A stretch of DNA of 64,000 nt from Novosphingobium olei (GTDB taxonomy: Bacteria; Pseudomonadota; Alphaproteobacteria; Sphingomonadales; Sphingomonadaceae). Numbering within the stretch: position 1 is the first letter of the stretch; each line of letters starts with the position of its first letter. Location of the stretch: the NCBI RefSeq assembly GCF_012927405.1, contig NZ_JABBGM010000003.1, positions 408,666-472,665 of the forward strand. Direction: 5' to 3'. The notes beneath the pieces are model-generated. The model was given only the letters and a program-made list of their open reading frames with translations, did no database searches and was not told the DNA's origin. The position numbers and the translations under genes are program-made. This document shows, in pieces, positions 27,801 to 37,507 of the stretch.

Positions 27801-29858
27801 TCAGCCTTTACCTTCCGAGAACTTGGTGACGCCCACTATGTGGGTCACAAACCATCCGTCGTCCGACAAAGGAAACATTATCCGCTCGAATGTCGTGGAT
27901 ACTCCACGCGCGTTCAGGGCTAGGTAGTCGTGGTATGCGATACCTTTCAGGCACCGTTGGAGAGCATCGGTCACTGAGCCAAGGCTCTCCTCGTCTCGGG
28001 CTGTAATGTATGTGCCGAGCAACGGACGCCCGAGCTTAGTTTCTACCGCCTCGGAGGCAGCAGAAAATTTGAAAACTGGGACAGCCGTTGTCCCACCCAC
28101 TTCCACGACATATCCGCTCCTCTCGATATAGGGTTTGAGCGAGGTGAACTCCCCTTGGCTCGGCAACCTGCCAAGGTCGTTGCAAAGCGACCGCCATTCC
28201 CCAAAGCAAAGGATGAGGTCTTTCGCCTTGATCCTTCTTTCCACCCGATCGGAGCGAGCTCGTTGAGCGCTGGTTAGCCTTTTGCCAGGCAGCCGCCCCA
28301 ACTGCTCGGCAACGGTCAGATTTAAAAGATTCGTGTCAACAGGCTTGGGAAGAAAAATTTCACCTTCGGGCAATGCCTCGCCCACACTGCCGCTAACAAA
28401 GATCATTGGCAGCAGCGGGTAACGGTTCCGCAGCTCACGAGCGACCTCAGCACCGCTGCCCTGATCAAGTTGCAGGTCACTGATCAGCAGGTCGATAGAT
28501 GCGGCTCCCACTGCGAGTGCAATTGCCGACTTCGCACTGATCGCTTCGAGAACCGTATAGCCACCGCTCTTGAGCTTCTCGCCAATGTGCTGGCGCAACA
28601 TGTCGGAATCCTCGACGAGCAAGATAGTGGCGTCTCCGCCTTGTATGCTCGACAACCTGTTATCGGATAAAGCATACTGAGTGTACGCAGCCGAAGCCGC
28701 TAAAATGAGCCTTATGGTAGTTCCTACCCCCAGCTGGCTTTCAATCTCGACTGTGCCGTCACACAGTTCTGCGAGCTCGAACGCTGAGGCGAGGCCGAGC
28801 CCTGTGCCTTTGCCTCTGCCTTTGGTTGTGAAAAATGGCTCACCCAATCTCGCAACCACTTCAGGCGGCATACCGCATCCGTTGTCCACGAATGAAAGCT
28901 CAACATACTCACCAGGCTGAAGCCGCTCGGAAGGGTCAGCGACCGTGCGCCTGTTCAACTCTATCCGTATGGCGCCCTCGCCGCCAATAGCGTCGCGGCT
29001 ATTGGCGATGAGGTTGAAGATTACCGACCTAATCCGAGACGAGGAGGCGAGAACTGGCGGGACCTCTTCTCCTCGGCAAAAATCGATTGTGATCGCTCTG
29101 CCGACGAGGTGACGCAACAGATCGGCATCGCGTTCCAGGACATCGGCTAGATCCAGACTTTCAACGCTTCCTTCGTCACGGCGCGAAAGATCCAGCAATT
29201 GGCGAGTCAGCTGACTGCCGTACGTTACAGCCTGATCAACGTGGTCGAGGATGTCAGCACTAACGCCATCATCAATCCGCCGCCGAAGCAGCGAAGATGC
29301 ACTTTGCATGGCGGCGAGAACATTGTTGAGATCGTGAATGATGCTCCCGACGAACCGCCCAAGCAGTCGCAGCCTCTCGGAATGTTCTTCGTCCGCTTTG
29401 GCCTCGAGAAGTCGCTCACGCTCGGCCGACAGATCCGCAACCATAGCCCTAAGCGTCTCAACCTGACTACCATCAACGTAAAGATGAGAAATATCGCGTG
29501 ACACGGCCAAAAAATGGCTGGCGCGCCCCTCTACAACGCCAAGAGGCGACACATCGACTTGCCACCATCGGGGATTACCCGCTGCGGTCGGACAAAAGCC
29601 CCGAAATGCCCCATGACGACCGAGCCGCGCTTCGTCTAAGGCCTTGAGAACCAAAGGGCGTGTCGACATCGGCCAGAGCTCATGCCATTTGGCACCAATG
29701 ATTGCGCCAAGGTGATTCACCTCCATTGCAACTTGGCCCTTGGGGCTCATTTTTACCAGGTAGCCGTCATGGTCGATGATTTTTATGCAATCCGGCGAAT
29801 GGGCAATCAACGCCTCAAGAGCCTCCTGCATAGTCTGGAGACCGAGTTCGGCCCACAT
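27801..29858 (-). CDS. Hybrid sensor histidine kinase with PAS, receiver and C-terminal PAS-like domains
   Basis: About 685 residues. A PAS domain (LIAHSPDCIKIIDHDGYLV) at the N-terminus is followed by a HisKA box (GSIIHDLNNVLAAMQSASS, phospho-His in IIHDLNN), a HATPase (VIFNLIANSRDAIGG, VDNGCGMPPE, GKGTGLGLAS) and a receiver (ILLVEDSDMLRQ, SDLQLDQGSG with the phospho-Asp, KPVD). The C-terminal 170 residues resemble a PAS_5-type sensor (FGEWRSLCNDLGRLPSQ). The start at 29858 (MWAELGLQTM) is used; a GTG at 29909 is possible. No transmembrane segment, so it is soluble. The PYP homologue follows in the same transcript and is the natural candidate input partner. Confidence 0.88.
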   Translation of the reverse strand: MWAELGLQTMQEALEALIAHSPDCIKIIDHDGYLVKMSPKGQVAMEVNHLGAIIGAKWHELWPMSTRPLVLKALDEARLGRHGAFRGFCPTAAGNPRWWQVDVSPLGVVEGRASHFLAVSRDISHLYVDGSQVETLRAMVADLSAERERLLEAKADEEHSERLRLLGRFVGSIIHDLNNVLAAMQSASSLLRRRIDDGVSADILDHVDQAVTYGSQLTRQLLDLSRRDEGSVESLDLADVLERDADLLRHLVGRAITIDFCRGEEVPPVLASSSRIRSVIFNLIANSRDAIGGEGAIRIELNRRTVADPSERLQPGEYVELSFVDNGCGMPPEVVARLGEPFFTTKGRGKGTGLGLASAFELAELCDGTVEIESQLGVGTTIRLILAASAAYTQYALSDNRLSSIQGGDATILLVEDSDMLRQHIGEKLKSGGYTVLEAISAKSAIALAVGAASIDLLISDLQLDQGSGAEVARELRNRYPLLPMIFVSGSVGEALPEGEIFLPKPVDTNLLNLTVAEQLGRLPGKRLTSAQRARSDRVERRIKAKDLILCFGEWRSLCNDLGRLPSQGEFTSLKPYIERSGYVVEVGGTTAVPVFKFSAASEAVETKLGRPLLGTYITARDEESLGSVTDALQRCLKGIAYHDYLALNARGVSTTFERIMFPLSDDGWFVTHIVGVTKFSEGKG

Positions 29859-29996
29859 GGTCAACGCCCCCACTCGGCTGATCAGATTTTGTTCATTACT
29901 GGATACCACTTAATCAAGTCAATCCAGTGAAGCAGCCGAACCGGGGTCAAGCTCCACTCTTACAAGCACCTACATCATATGTTATAGATCGGCACG

Positions 29997-30725
29997 ATGC
30001 TAAGAACCGGCGGAATCGACCCCAACTGGCTGATGAGCTTCTTTTCTGATGCATGCGAAGCGAGTTGGACTGCCTCGAGCGATGGCTACGTTTTGGACAA
30101 TCCCGAGTGGCGCAAGTTCACCGGACAGTCACAGGCCGAAGTGGAAGGTGAAGGGTGGGCGAAGGCTCTCCACCCAGAGGATCAAACTCGCGCCCTCGAG
30201 GATTGGCGAAAGGCTGTAGCGAACGGCTCCGTTTATAGTTGCGCCTTCCGCGTCCGCTACCTCGATGGCAAGTATCGAAATCTTCTCTCTGTCGGCACCC
30301 CAATCCGGAAACGAGACGGATCAGTTTTCCAGTGGTTTGGTGCTTCGTTCAGATTGCCTGGCAGAGCGACCGATGCATCAGGATTTCAGCACGCTGATCT
30401 TGATGATGTGGCACCCGCACATCTAAAGGCTGCTCGCGCCGCCTTGGGCTGGTCGATCAACACCATGTCGAAGCTTTCAGGCCTGTCCCCCATGACGCTC
30501 AGGCGCCTCGAAGGCGCTTTCACGGACATTCGCGCGAGCAAGGCAAGCTTAGAGAGGGTCCTGAAGCTGTTTGCCAACCATGGCGTCACCATGCTTATAA
30601 ACAACAGCCTTACCGTCGTGGCAATTGAACGAATCCAAGCGGATTCGGCCACGCAAGGCTCCACAATTGAGGAAAATCTTAAGTCGGTGTCTGTTCAGCG
30701 CCGAGACCCCCGTCACAAGCGCTGA
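29997..30725 (+). CDS. PAS-domain protein with XRE-like helix-turn-helix
   Basis: 242 residues. A PAS_3 fold (ASSDGYVLDNPEWRKFTGQ ... HPEDQTRALEDWRKAV ... GTPIRKRDGSVFQWFG) occupies the first 120. A helix-turn-helix region lies at about 140-195 (LKAARAALGWSINTMSKLSG, LSPMTLRRLEGAFTDIRAS). The rest is a low-complexity tail. It would be a one-component regulator sensing a small signal. It diverges from the kinase-PYP operon across about 138 bases that should hold both promoters. Confidence 0.75.
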   Translation: MLRTGGIDPNWLMSFFSDACEASWTASSDGYVLDNPEWRKFTGQSQAEVEGEGWAKALHPEDQTRALEDWRKAVANGSVYSCAFRVRYLDGKYRNLLSVGTPIRKRDGSVFQWFGASFRLPGRATDASGFQHADLDDVAPAHLKAARAALGWSINTMSKLSGLSPMTLRRLEGAFTDIRASKASLERVLKLFANHGVTMLINNSLTVVAIERIQADSATQGSTIEENLKSVSVQRRDPRHKR

Positions 30726-30754
30726 ACAGTTTTTGTCCCATACAACGCGCCGTA

Positions 30755-30930
30755 GGTATTGCAAATTCAATTTTTGATCGTCCGATTGGCTGCGGGCGGT
30801 TACGCGTTCCTTCCGCGTGGGCACATCGCACATCGCCAGGACCGCCGCGCGCTCCTCATCCGAATACCGGCGGCGGCGTTCCACCCCAGTGATGATCTCG
30901 AGCCTGTCCAACGCACTCTCCTTACGCAGT
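30755..30930 (-). mobile_element. IS66-type TnpA N-terminal remnant
   Basis: Minus-strand translation reads LDRLEIITGVERRRRYSDEE, the typical opening of the small TnpA protein of IS66 elements, then drifts into unrelated residues. There is no TnpB or TnpC and no inverted repeats, so it is a decayed fragment. Confidence 0.6.
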
Positions 30931-31264
30931 GCGAATGGACACTGCGTAAGGCGGCTCATCGCGATGGGGCATCAACCTGGCAACACGACCAAGGCCGGAC
31001 GCTTACCGTTCTCACCCTGATCGCGCGCAACACGCCGTCCCTTAAAACTTCGCGATTCTGTCTTCCGAGAGCAGAGTGCCAGCAAGACAGTGGGGCTGCA
31101 GCCAGTCAGCCTCTACCAACAGTCGATGTGATTGATCACTGGAGAGCTGCACCCGCGCAGCGGGCAGCGAATGAGGGCAAACCCGTATGTGCCCTTACTG
31201 GCTCTTACCGAGCATCTTAGGGCTGCCCTGCGAAGGCTAGACTGGGTCTTCGCGAGGTCGAAAG

Positions 31265-34075
31265 TTGTTTCAGGTTTTCTTTTGCATTCGAGATCAGCAC
31301 GATCTTCGGTTTGTCTTCCTTGCGGCACTGATCTGCATCATCTCATGCTCCACTGCCGTAATGATGCTTCGGCAAGGGAACGCAGCTTCCGAAGAGACGA
31401 AGCATCGCTGGCTGATCACCGGTGGCCTCGCAACGGGCTTCGGAATCTGGTCGACGCATTTCATCGCGATGCTCGGCTACGATCCGGGTGTGGTTGCAGG
31501 ATACAAGCCCGGTCTGACCGCCGTCTCCCTTGCAATAGTGCTTGCAACCACTTTGATCGGTTTTCGGTTGGCCGTCTTCGGCGGCAAGGCCGGATCGATG
31601 GCATTCGGGGGCTGCGTTGCCGGAGGCGGGTTCGCCGCCATGCATTACACCGGCATGGCGGCCCTTTCTCTTCCGGCCAAGATTGAATGGAATCCTGCCT
31701 ATCTTTTGGTCTCGGTCGCGTTGGCGATCTTGCCGATGGTTCAAGTGCTGCGTCTTGCTTTGACGAAGCGAGGGCTTGCGAACGCGGTAATGGCCGCAGG
31801 ACTTATGGTCTTGGGGATTGTCGGTCTGCACTTCACCGGCATGACAGCAATCCGACTGGTTCCTGCGAGAATGGAAGATGGGGCGGTCTTGCTCTCACCG
31901 AGCACGATGTCAGCGCTGATAGGCGCAGTTTCGCTATTCCTGCTGGGTCTTTGTCTCTTCGGGGGCTTAATCGCTAAGCGGACCAATGCAGCGATCCTTC
32001 ATAGCCAGCAGCAGTTTTCCATTCTCGTAAGAGGAATCTCCGACTGCGCCATTTACATGCTCAAGCAAGACGGTTGCATCGCCAATTGGAACGCCGGCGC
32101 ACAGCGGCTCAAGGGCTATAGTGAAGAAGAAGTGGTCGGACAGCCGCTCGCTATCTTCTATACGAGCGAGGATCGTGCGCTAGGTCTTCACGCACAGGCG
32201 ATTGAGTGCGCACGACAGCATGGCAAGTTTATCGGTGAAGGCTGGCGTGTCAGGCGCGATGGTTCACGCTTCTGGGCGCATGTGACTATCGAACATGTTC
32301 TTGACGCTGAAGGCAGGTCCTTAGGGTTTGCCAAGATCACTCGCGACATGACCCAATTCAAGGAAGACCAAGATCGGCTGGAAGAGGCCAGGCACCAGCT
32401 CGCCACGGCACTGTCCAATATGCATCAAGGGCTTTGTCTGTTCGACAGCAACGCTCGGCTTGTCCTTCGCAACCAGCGCTTCCTTGAACTTTGGAACTTG
32501 CCTGAGAGCAGCTGTCCGCCCGGCGCGTCTCTCGATGAGGTAGCTTATGCTGCCCTTTCATCAAGGGCTGGCGAGAAAGTTTCCGAAGAACGCATCGCCA
32601 ACGTTCATGTGCTGCTGAGGCAATCACTCGACGCCAATGGCAGTGAACCTGTCGTCGTCGAATATGGTGAGGCTTTTTCCATGTCGATCACCAGCCGGGG
32701 CATGCCGGATGGCGGGTGGGTTACGACCTTTGAGGACATCAGCGAGAGGCGCCGATCTGAAAAGCGCATCGCTCATCTGGCCCACCATGACATGCTTACA
32801 GGCATGCCAAATCGCAGCAGCTTTAATCGCTGGCTTTCACACGAGTTGGTCGCTGCTCCTTGCCGGGGCGAGCAAGTTGCTCTTGTCGCGATCGATCTGG
32901 ATCGGTTCAAGGAAATCAATGACACCCACGGGCACGCCATAGGTGATCAGGTCCTGAGGTCCTTTGCCAATGCTATCTCGAACTGTCTGGACGAGAACGA
33001 GATCGCAGCCCGGCTGGGCGGCGATGAATTTGCCTTAGCTAAAAGATTTGCGCGTGAAACAGAGCTGACTGATTTCCTTTCTCGTCTGGAAACAGCAATT
33101 GACGGTTGCGTTACGAACTCAGTCGCTGCCCTGAACGGAGCGAGCATCGGGGTGGCTTTGTATCCAGGCGATGCCGAGGATCTCGACACACTGCTAAACA
33201 ATGCAGACCTTGCCATGTATCGCGCGAAGGTGACCCTCGGACAGTCGGTCTGCTTCTATGAGGCAGGCATGGACGAGAAGGCGAGGTGGCGGCGCCAGAT
33301 TGCCAGCGACCTCCGTTTTGCTGTCGAACGCAATGAAATGCACTTGCTTTATCAGGAGCAGCGTTCGGTCCTCGATCAAACCCTTACAGGCTATGAGGCG
33401 CTGTTGCGCTGGACTCACCCCCTTCACGGCAACATTGGACCGGACGATTTCATTCCCATCGCTGAAGAGAGCGGTGAGATCGTGCGGATCGGTGAATGGG
33501 TTCTCAGGACTGCTTGTCTTGAAGCCATGCACTGGCCGTCGGACCTTAAGGTTGCCGTCAACCTCTCACCTGTCCAGTTGTTGAAGCCAGATTTGCCGGA
33601 AGTTGTAACGCAGATCTTGCTTGATACCGGCCTGCCACCCCGCCGCCTGGAACTTGAGATCACTGAAACGGCTATCATCACCGAGAAGGTCAGGGCGCTT
33701 CATTCGCTGCGCCGGATCAAGGCCCTTGGTGTCAGCGTTGCCATGGACGATTTCGGAACTGGCTATTCCTCACTTGATACGTTGCACTCATTTCCGTTCG
33801 ACAAGATCAAGATCGACAAGTCCTTCCTCCTTCAATCAGAAACCAATGATCAGTCGCGCGCGATCGTCAAAGCCGTTCTGGCTCTTGGGCGAACCTTGTC
33901 GATCCCGGTCCTGGCAGAGGGTGTAGAAACGAAGATGCAGCTGGCGTTGCTGGTCGAGGAAGGCTGCAACGAGGCGCAAGGTTATTTGTTTGGCAGGCCC
34001 GCTTCAGCGCCATCCCTTCAGCAAGGTTCGGACACAGCGTCTTCTCGAAGGGCCAAGTCCGCTGCTAAGCGCTGA
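31265..34075 (+). CDS. MHYT-PAS-PAS-GGDEF-EAL cyclic-di-GMP turnover protein
   Basis: 936 residues. The N-terminal seven-helix MHYT sensor carries THFIAMLGYD, MHYTGMAAL and LHFTGMTAI; the His, Met and Cys residues of this domain are proposed to bind copper and sense oxygen, CO or NO. Then come two PAS domains (GISDCAIYMLKQDGCIANW; LSNMHQGLCLFDSNARLV), a GGDEF domain with an intact RLGGDEFA active site and HDMLTGMPNR, and an EAL domain with YEALLRW and MDDFGTGYSSL, also intact. Both diguanylate cyclase and phosphodiesterase centres look catalytically complete. It appears monocistronic. Confidence 0.93.
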   Translation: MFQVFFCIRDQHDLRFVFLAALICIISCSTAVMMLRQGNAASEETKHRWLITGGLATGFGIWSTHFIAMLGYDPGVVAGYKPGLTAVSLAIVLATTLIGFRLAVFGGKAGSMAFGGCVAGGGFAAMHYTGMAALSLPAKIEWNPAYLLVSVALAILPMVQVLRLALTKRGLANAVMAAGLMVLGIVGLHFTGMTAIRLVPARMEDGAVLLSPSTMSALIGAVSLFLLGLCLFGGLIAKRTNAAILHSQQQFSILVRGISDCAIYMLKQDGCIANWNAGAQRLKGYSEEEVVGQPLAIFYTSEDRALGLHAQAIECARQHGKFIGEGWRVRRDGSRFWAHVTIEHVLDAEGRSLGFAKITRDMTQFKEDQDRLEEARHQLATALSNMHQGLCLFDSNARLVLRNQRFLELWNLPESSCPPGASLDEVAYAALSSRAGEKVSEERIANVHVLLRQSLDANGSEPVVVEYGEAFSMSITSRGMPDGGWVTTFEDISERRRSEKRIAHLAHHDMLTGMPNRSSFNRWLSHELVAAPCRGEQVALVAIDLDRFKEINDTHGHAIGDQVLRSFANAISNCLDENEIAARLGGDEFALAKRFARETELTDFLSRLETAIDGCVTNSVAALNGASIGVALYPGDAEDLDTLLNNADLAMYRAKVTLGQSVCFYEAGMDEKARWRRQIASDLRFAVERNEMHLLYQEQRSVLDQTLTGYEALLRWTHPLHGNIGPDDFIPIAEESGEIVRIGEWVLRTACLEAMHWPSDLKVAVNLSPVQLLKPDLPEVVTQILLDTGLPPRRLELEITETAIITEKVRALHSLRRIKALGVSVAMDDFGTGYSSLDTLHSFPFDKIKIDKSFLLQSETNDQSRAIVKAVLALGRTLSIPVLAEGVETKMQLALLVEEGCNEAQGYLFGRPASAPSLQQGSDTASSRRAKSAAKR

Positions 34076-34203
34076 ATGCGCCAGTCGGCTAAAGTCCGCA
34101 CGTCGAAATCAATTTGGAATTCGCGATACGGCGCGGATCCACTTATCAATTTCCGCCTCGACCCAAACTGCACATTTGGGCCCTAGCGATCGTGACCTGG
34201 GGA

Positions 34204-34735
34204 GCAATCGACATAATCAGAGCAGGAAGCGCGCCGTTACTCGGACCTGACGCGGTTCGACCGGATGGATATGCCGGTCATCGATCCCGCCCGCCGGTTC
34301 ACCGCGCAGCCGTGAGGCATAGAAGTAAGTTATGTCGGGATCGCGGGCATTGAAGAGATTGAGTACATCAATCCCAAGGCGGAGTCGTCCAGCCTCGCGG
34401 TAGACGCCAAGGTTCATCAACGTCGTAGCATCTGACTTCTGCGAATTGTCCTCGATCAGCGGCGCGCTGGCAAAATGACGGATACGCAATGTGGCGGTAA
34501 GCGATGGGGTCATCGAGGCACTGATGCCGCCGCCCAGCACGAACGGCGTGGCACCGGGGATGAAGGCTTGGCCCGGTGCTACGCCACGAAAGCGCGCGCG
34601 GGTGTATGCAGCGGTGCCATCCACCGTCACGCCGGGCAGAGGCCGCCAGAACAGGGCAAACTCGGTTCCGAACCGGCGCGATGCATCGTTGGGTTCGGTG
34701 CTTCCGGCATCACCCACGAAGACCAATTCAGAAGC
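34204..34735 (-). repeat. Right copy of the 530-bp direct repeat
   Basis: The 3' end of the complete TonB receptor gene and a few bases downstream, about 98% identical by eye to 17993-18523 in the same orientation. Recombination between the copies would delete or excise about 16.2 kb. Confidence 0.9.
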
Positions 34736-36247
34736 CAGATCGAGCCAGAAACCCACCAGTGAAACATTCAGTGGGCCGCGTTCGACCCGTAGGCCCAGTT
34801 CGGCCCCGCGCGAGCGGGCGAAAACCGGCACCCGGTTTGCCGGATCGCCGCTGGCCGGGTCCACCGTGATGGTCGCGCCGCGCACGTCGTTGGAATGATA
34901 GCCTTGCCCATAGTTGGCATAGAGTTCGACGCCGTCACCCGCTTTCCATGCCAGCGCGGCCTTGGGCGAGACAATGGTGGCTGATCCCTTGCCCGAGTTT
35001 ACCGCCAGACCGGATCGGACATTGTAGCCGATGGCATCTACGCGCAGGCCGAGCACCAGCCTCAACCGTGAGGTGGCGTTGATCCGGGCTTCCCCGAACA
35101 GGCCTCCGCCATATTCATCGACCTGGTCCTGCCGCACGGTTGCGGTCACCGTGCCTGCGCTGGTGCGGTATAGCCCGAGCTGCCCGATCCTGTCCCACCG
35201 CGTATCGCCGCCAAACCGCCACGCGATTCCGGCTGCGTCGAACGCATGGCTGACCGATCCCCCGAATACGCCGCGCCGGTCGATCTGCCGAAACTGATCG
35301 CCGTTCACCGGATCGTCGAGGAAATAGGTAAAATTGGAAGTCAGCTGCAGCCGCGAGCCGATCGCATAGGCAGTGAAGGTTGTGTTGCCTGCCTTGCCAT
35401 TGAATGTCAGCGCCACCCGGCCCGACCGACCTCCGAGATCGGGGTCGATGAAACCGAAGCGAGGGATCAAGCCAGAAGCGATCGCGCGTTCAGGCACCTG
35501 ATCGGTCGATGTCCAGCGGCTGGAATAGCCAGCCAGCCCGAGCGACCAGTCAGGTGTCGAGTATTTGACCAGAGCGTTAACCTTGCGCAAGTCTTCATCG
35601 AGCACCCACGGCCCGTTCGACAGCGTTCCGTCGATAGCAGCGAGCACGGTCCCCTGTCCGGTGTCGGCGCTGCCTGCCGCCACGCCGCGCCAATATCCGA
35701 AAGAGCCGCCGGTGACTTCGAAAAAGGGCTGTGACAGCCTGTTCTTGGTCACGAAGCGCAACGATCCCGCCGATGCGAAATCGCCATCGGCGGCGTGGTA
35801 GGGACCCTTGGTGTAATCGATCCTCTCGACCAGTTCCGGGATCAGGAAATTGAGGTCGAGATAGCCCTGCCCATGGCCATGGCTGCGCATGTTGACTGGT
35901 GCGCCATCGACAAAGCCAGCCAGATCGGTGCCATGATCGAGATTGAACCCGCGCAGAAAGTATTGGTTCGCTTTGCCTGACCCGGAATGTTGGGTCGCAA
36001 TGAGCCCCGGAACATTCTCCGCCAGCTCGCCAACCCGGGAAATCGGCCGCTTTTCGAAGTCCGCGTAGCCTACGACGCCCTCCGACCCGCTGGTGGCCAC
36101 GCCGACCTGTTCAAGTGCGCGGCCATAGACGACGATTTCGTCCCTGTTTTCGCCGGCTTTTCCATCGGCTGACCATGCAGCCGACGGCATCGCCAGGAGC
36201 GCCAAAAGCACGGTTTTTCTCAGCAATCGAGGGATCGACGGATGCAT
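34217..36247 (-). CDS. TonB-dependent outer-membrane receptor
   Basis: About 676 residues. The start at 36247 (MHPSIPRLLRKTVLLALL) has an AAGGGA ribosome site 7 bases upstream and gives a clear signal peptide ending AAWSA; an in-frame ATG at 36406 does not. The plug (RVGELAENVPGLIATQHSGS, FLRGFNLDHGTDLAGFVDG) and the glycine-histidine MRSHGHGQGYLD are followed by a barrel ending RVTARFLL. This RGFNLDHGTD subgroup has no assigned substrate that I can name; Zn, Cu or an organic ligand are possible. It is 124 bases downstream of the PepSY gene in a minus-strand metal cluster. Its 3' end is duplicated at 18 kb. Confidence 0.9.
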   Translation of the reverse strand: MHPSIPRLLRKTVLLALLAMPSAAWSADGKAGENRDEIVVYGRALEQVGVATSGSEGVVGYADFEKRPISRVGELAENVPGLIATQHSGSGKANQYFLRGFNLDHGTDLAGFVDGAPVNMRSHGHGQGYLDLNFLIPELVERIDYTKGPYHAADGDFASAGSLRFVTKNRLSQPFFEVTGGSFGYWRGVAAGSADTGQGTVLAAIDGTLSNGPWVLDEDLRKVNALVKYSTPDWSLGLAGYSSRWTSTDQVPERAIASGLIPRFGFIDPDLGGRSGRVALTFNGKAGNTTFTAYAIGSRLQLTSNFTYFLDDPVNGDQFRQIDRRGVFGGSVSHAFDAAGIAWRFGGDTRWDRIGQLGLYRTSAGTVTATVRQDQVDEYGGGLFGEARINATSRLRLVLGLRVDAIGYNVRSGLAVNSGKGSATIVSPKAALAWKAGDGVELYANYGQGYHSNDVRGATITVDPASGDPANRVPVFARSRGAELGLRVERGPLNVSLVGFWLDLASELVFVGDAGSTEPNDASRRFGTEFALFWRPLPGVTVDGTAAYTRARFRGVAPGQAFIPGATPFVLGGGISASMTPSLTATLRIRHFASAPLIEDNSQKSDATTLMNLGVYREAGRLRLGIDVLNLFNARDPDITYFYASRLRGEPAGGIDDRHIHPVEPRQVRVTARFLL

Positions 36248-36371
36248 ACTAATTCCCTTCTGCACAGATCGAGTAGCGCGATGCCTGGTTGGCCCTTGAT
36301 GGAGCGCCAACGGTCGAGGCGGTAAGGCCCACCCTGCCCCATTGAGGGTCGAGTTGCCACGAGAGGAGCCG

Positions 36372-37505
36372 TCAGGACACATCTGGGAGTAAACTTTGCT
36401 CCACATGGGCCTCTCGGAGCCGCCATCGAGCTAGTCCTGTTCCGAACAAGAGTGCCGGGACCAAACCCACACATACGATCAGCAATCGAAAATTCAGACC
36501 GCCTACGGAGGCGTCGTGAAGCGGATGAAGCCAGTTGTTCACGGTTGTCGACGCACTGGCCCGCAGGCTGTCCTGCAGGCCGACAACCGCTCCACTGAAT
36601 TGGTCGATAAACACGTAGCTGTGCGGGAACCGGTAAGAGGGGTCACTCGGCTGCTGAATGCGCACCATGAAAGGACCGTCAGACTGGCCTGGAACTTCCA
36701 CCCAAGCCAACCTGCCCTCAGGCATTTTCGAGTGGGCAATCGCCAGCGCTTCGCTGATCGTAAGCGGCGGACGGGTCTGGACTGCGGACTGCGGTGACGG
36801 GGTCTCGTCAATCGGCCCAGTCACCTGCGTCAAAACGGCATTGCTCTGATCTGGCAGCGCCAACATCACGCCGGTTACAACCAGCATCAGAAGCAATGGC
36901 AGGCTGGCGAGACCTGCCAGCTTGTGGATGTCCCGAAGTGTTCGAACGAAGGACGCTCCGCGCTTGTAGCGCAGTGCCTTGCGCCAACTTCCTCTTGGCC
37001 ACCATGCCCATAGCCCAGTCAGCAGCAGGACAAGAATGATTAGCCCTGCCCACCCAACGACATCCCGCCATGCGGGGCCTGCGGCCAGCTGCATGTGAAG
37101 GTCGTAGATCCAAGTCATGGCGTAGCTGCCCCACGCCGCCTCGCGCAGCACCCGCGAGCCGTCCGGCGCGAGCCAGACCATGATGCGCTGGCCGTGGTGT
37201 CCTCCATGAGGTGGCTGATAGCGTGCGGCGATCGGACCAGGCTTACCTGTCACCTCGAAGCGCCAGGCGCCATTCCGTTCCGGCCATTGCCGACGGACGG
37301 TCGCGAGCGAAGTGTCCCAGACAGGAGAATTCCAACCTGGCACCACCCCTGAAGCAGTAACGTTGATCTCGGGATGGAGCGCTGCATCGATCTCCTGGTA
37401 AAAGACGAGCAACGCCCCAGAAATCCCGAGGACGACGAACAGCGCGCCGAAGCTGAGCCCGAGCCAGAGATGGGCTGCTCGGACAATGAGGCGGACGCGC
37501 TGCAT
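36372..37505 (-). CDS. PepSY-associated transmembrane protein (possible ferric/cupric-chelate reductase)
   Basis: 377 residues, with four clear transmembrane helices and PepSY-like segments (LPDQSNAVLTQV region, ISEALAIAHSKMPEGRLAWVEV). It opens with the family's conserved AAHLWLGLSFGALFVVLGISG. His in H-L-W, H-K-L-A-G and H-P-L-H-D lie in helices and may bind heme. Family members beside TonB receptors (PiuB/FhuF-like context) act in siderophore-metal reduction at the inner membrane. It starts 2 bases after the upstream TonB receptor stop, so the pair is co-transcribed. Confidence 0.85.
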   Translation of the reverse strand: MQRVRLIVRAAHLWLGLSFGALFVVLGISGALLVFYQEIDAALHPEINVTASGVVPGWNSPVWDTSLATVRRQWPERNGAWRFEVTGKPGPIAARYQPPHGGHHGQRIMVWLAPDGSRVLREAAWGSYAMTWIYDLHMQLAAGPAWRDVVGWAGLIILVLLLTGLWAWWPRGSWRKALRYKRGASFVRTLRDIHKLAGLASLPLLLMLVVTGVMLALPDQSNAVLTQVTGPIDETPSPQSAVQTRPPLTISEALAIAHSKMPEGRLAWVEVPGQSDGPFMVRIQQPSDPSYRFPHSYVFIDQFSGAVVGLQDSLRASASTTVNNWLHPLHDASVGGLNFRLLIVCVGLVPALLFGTGLARWRLREAHVEQSLLPDVS

Positions 37506-37507
37506 GA

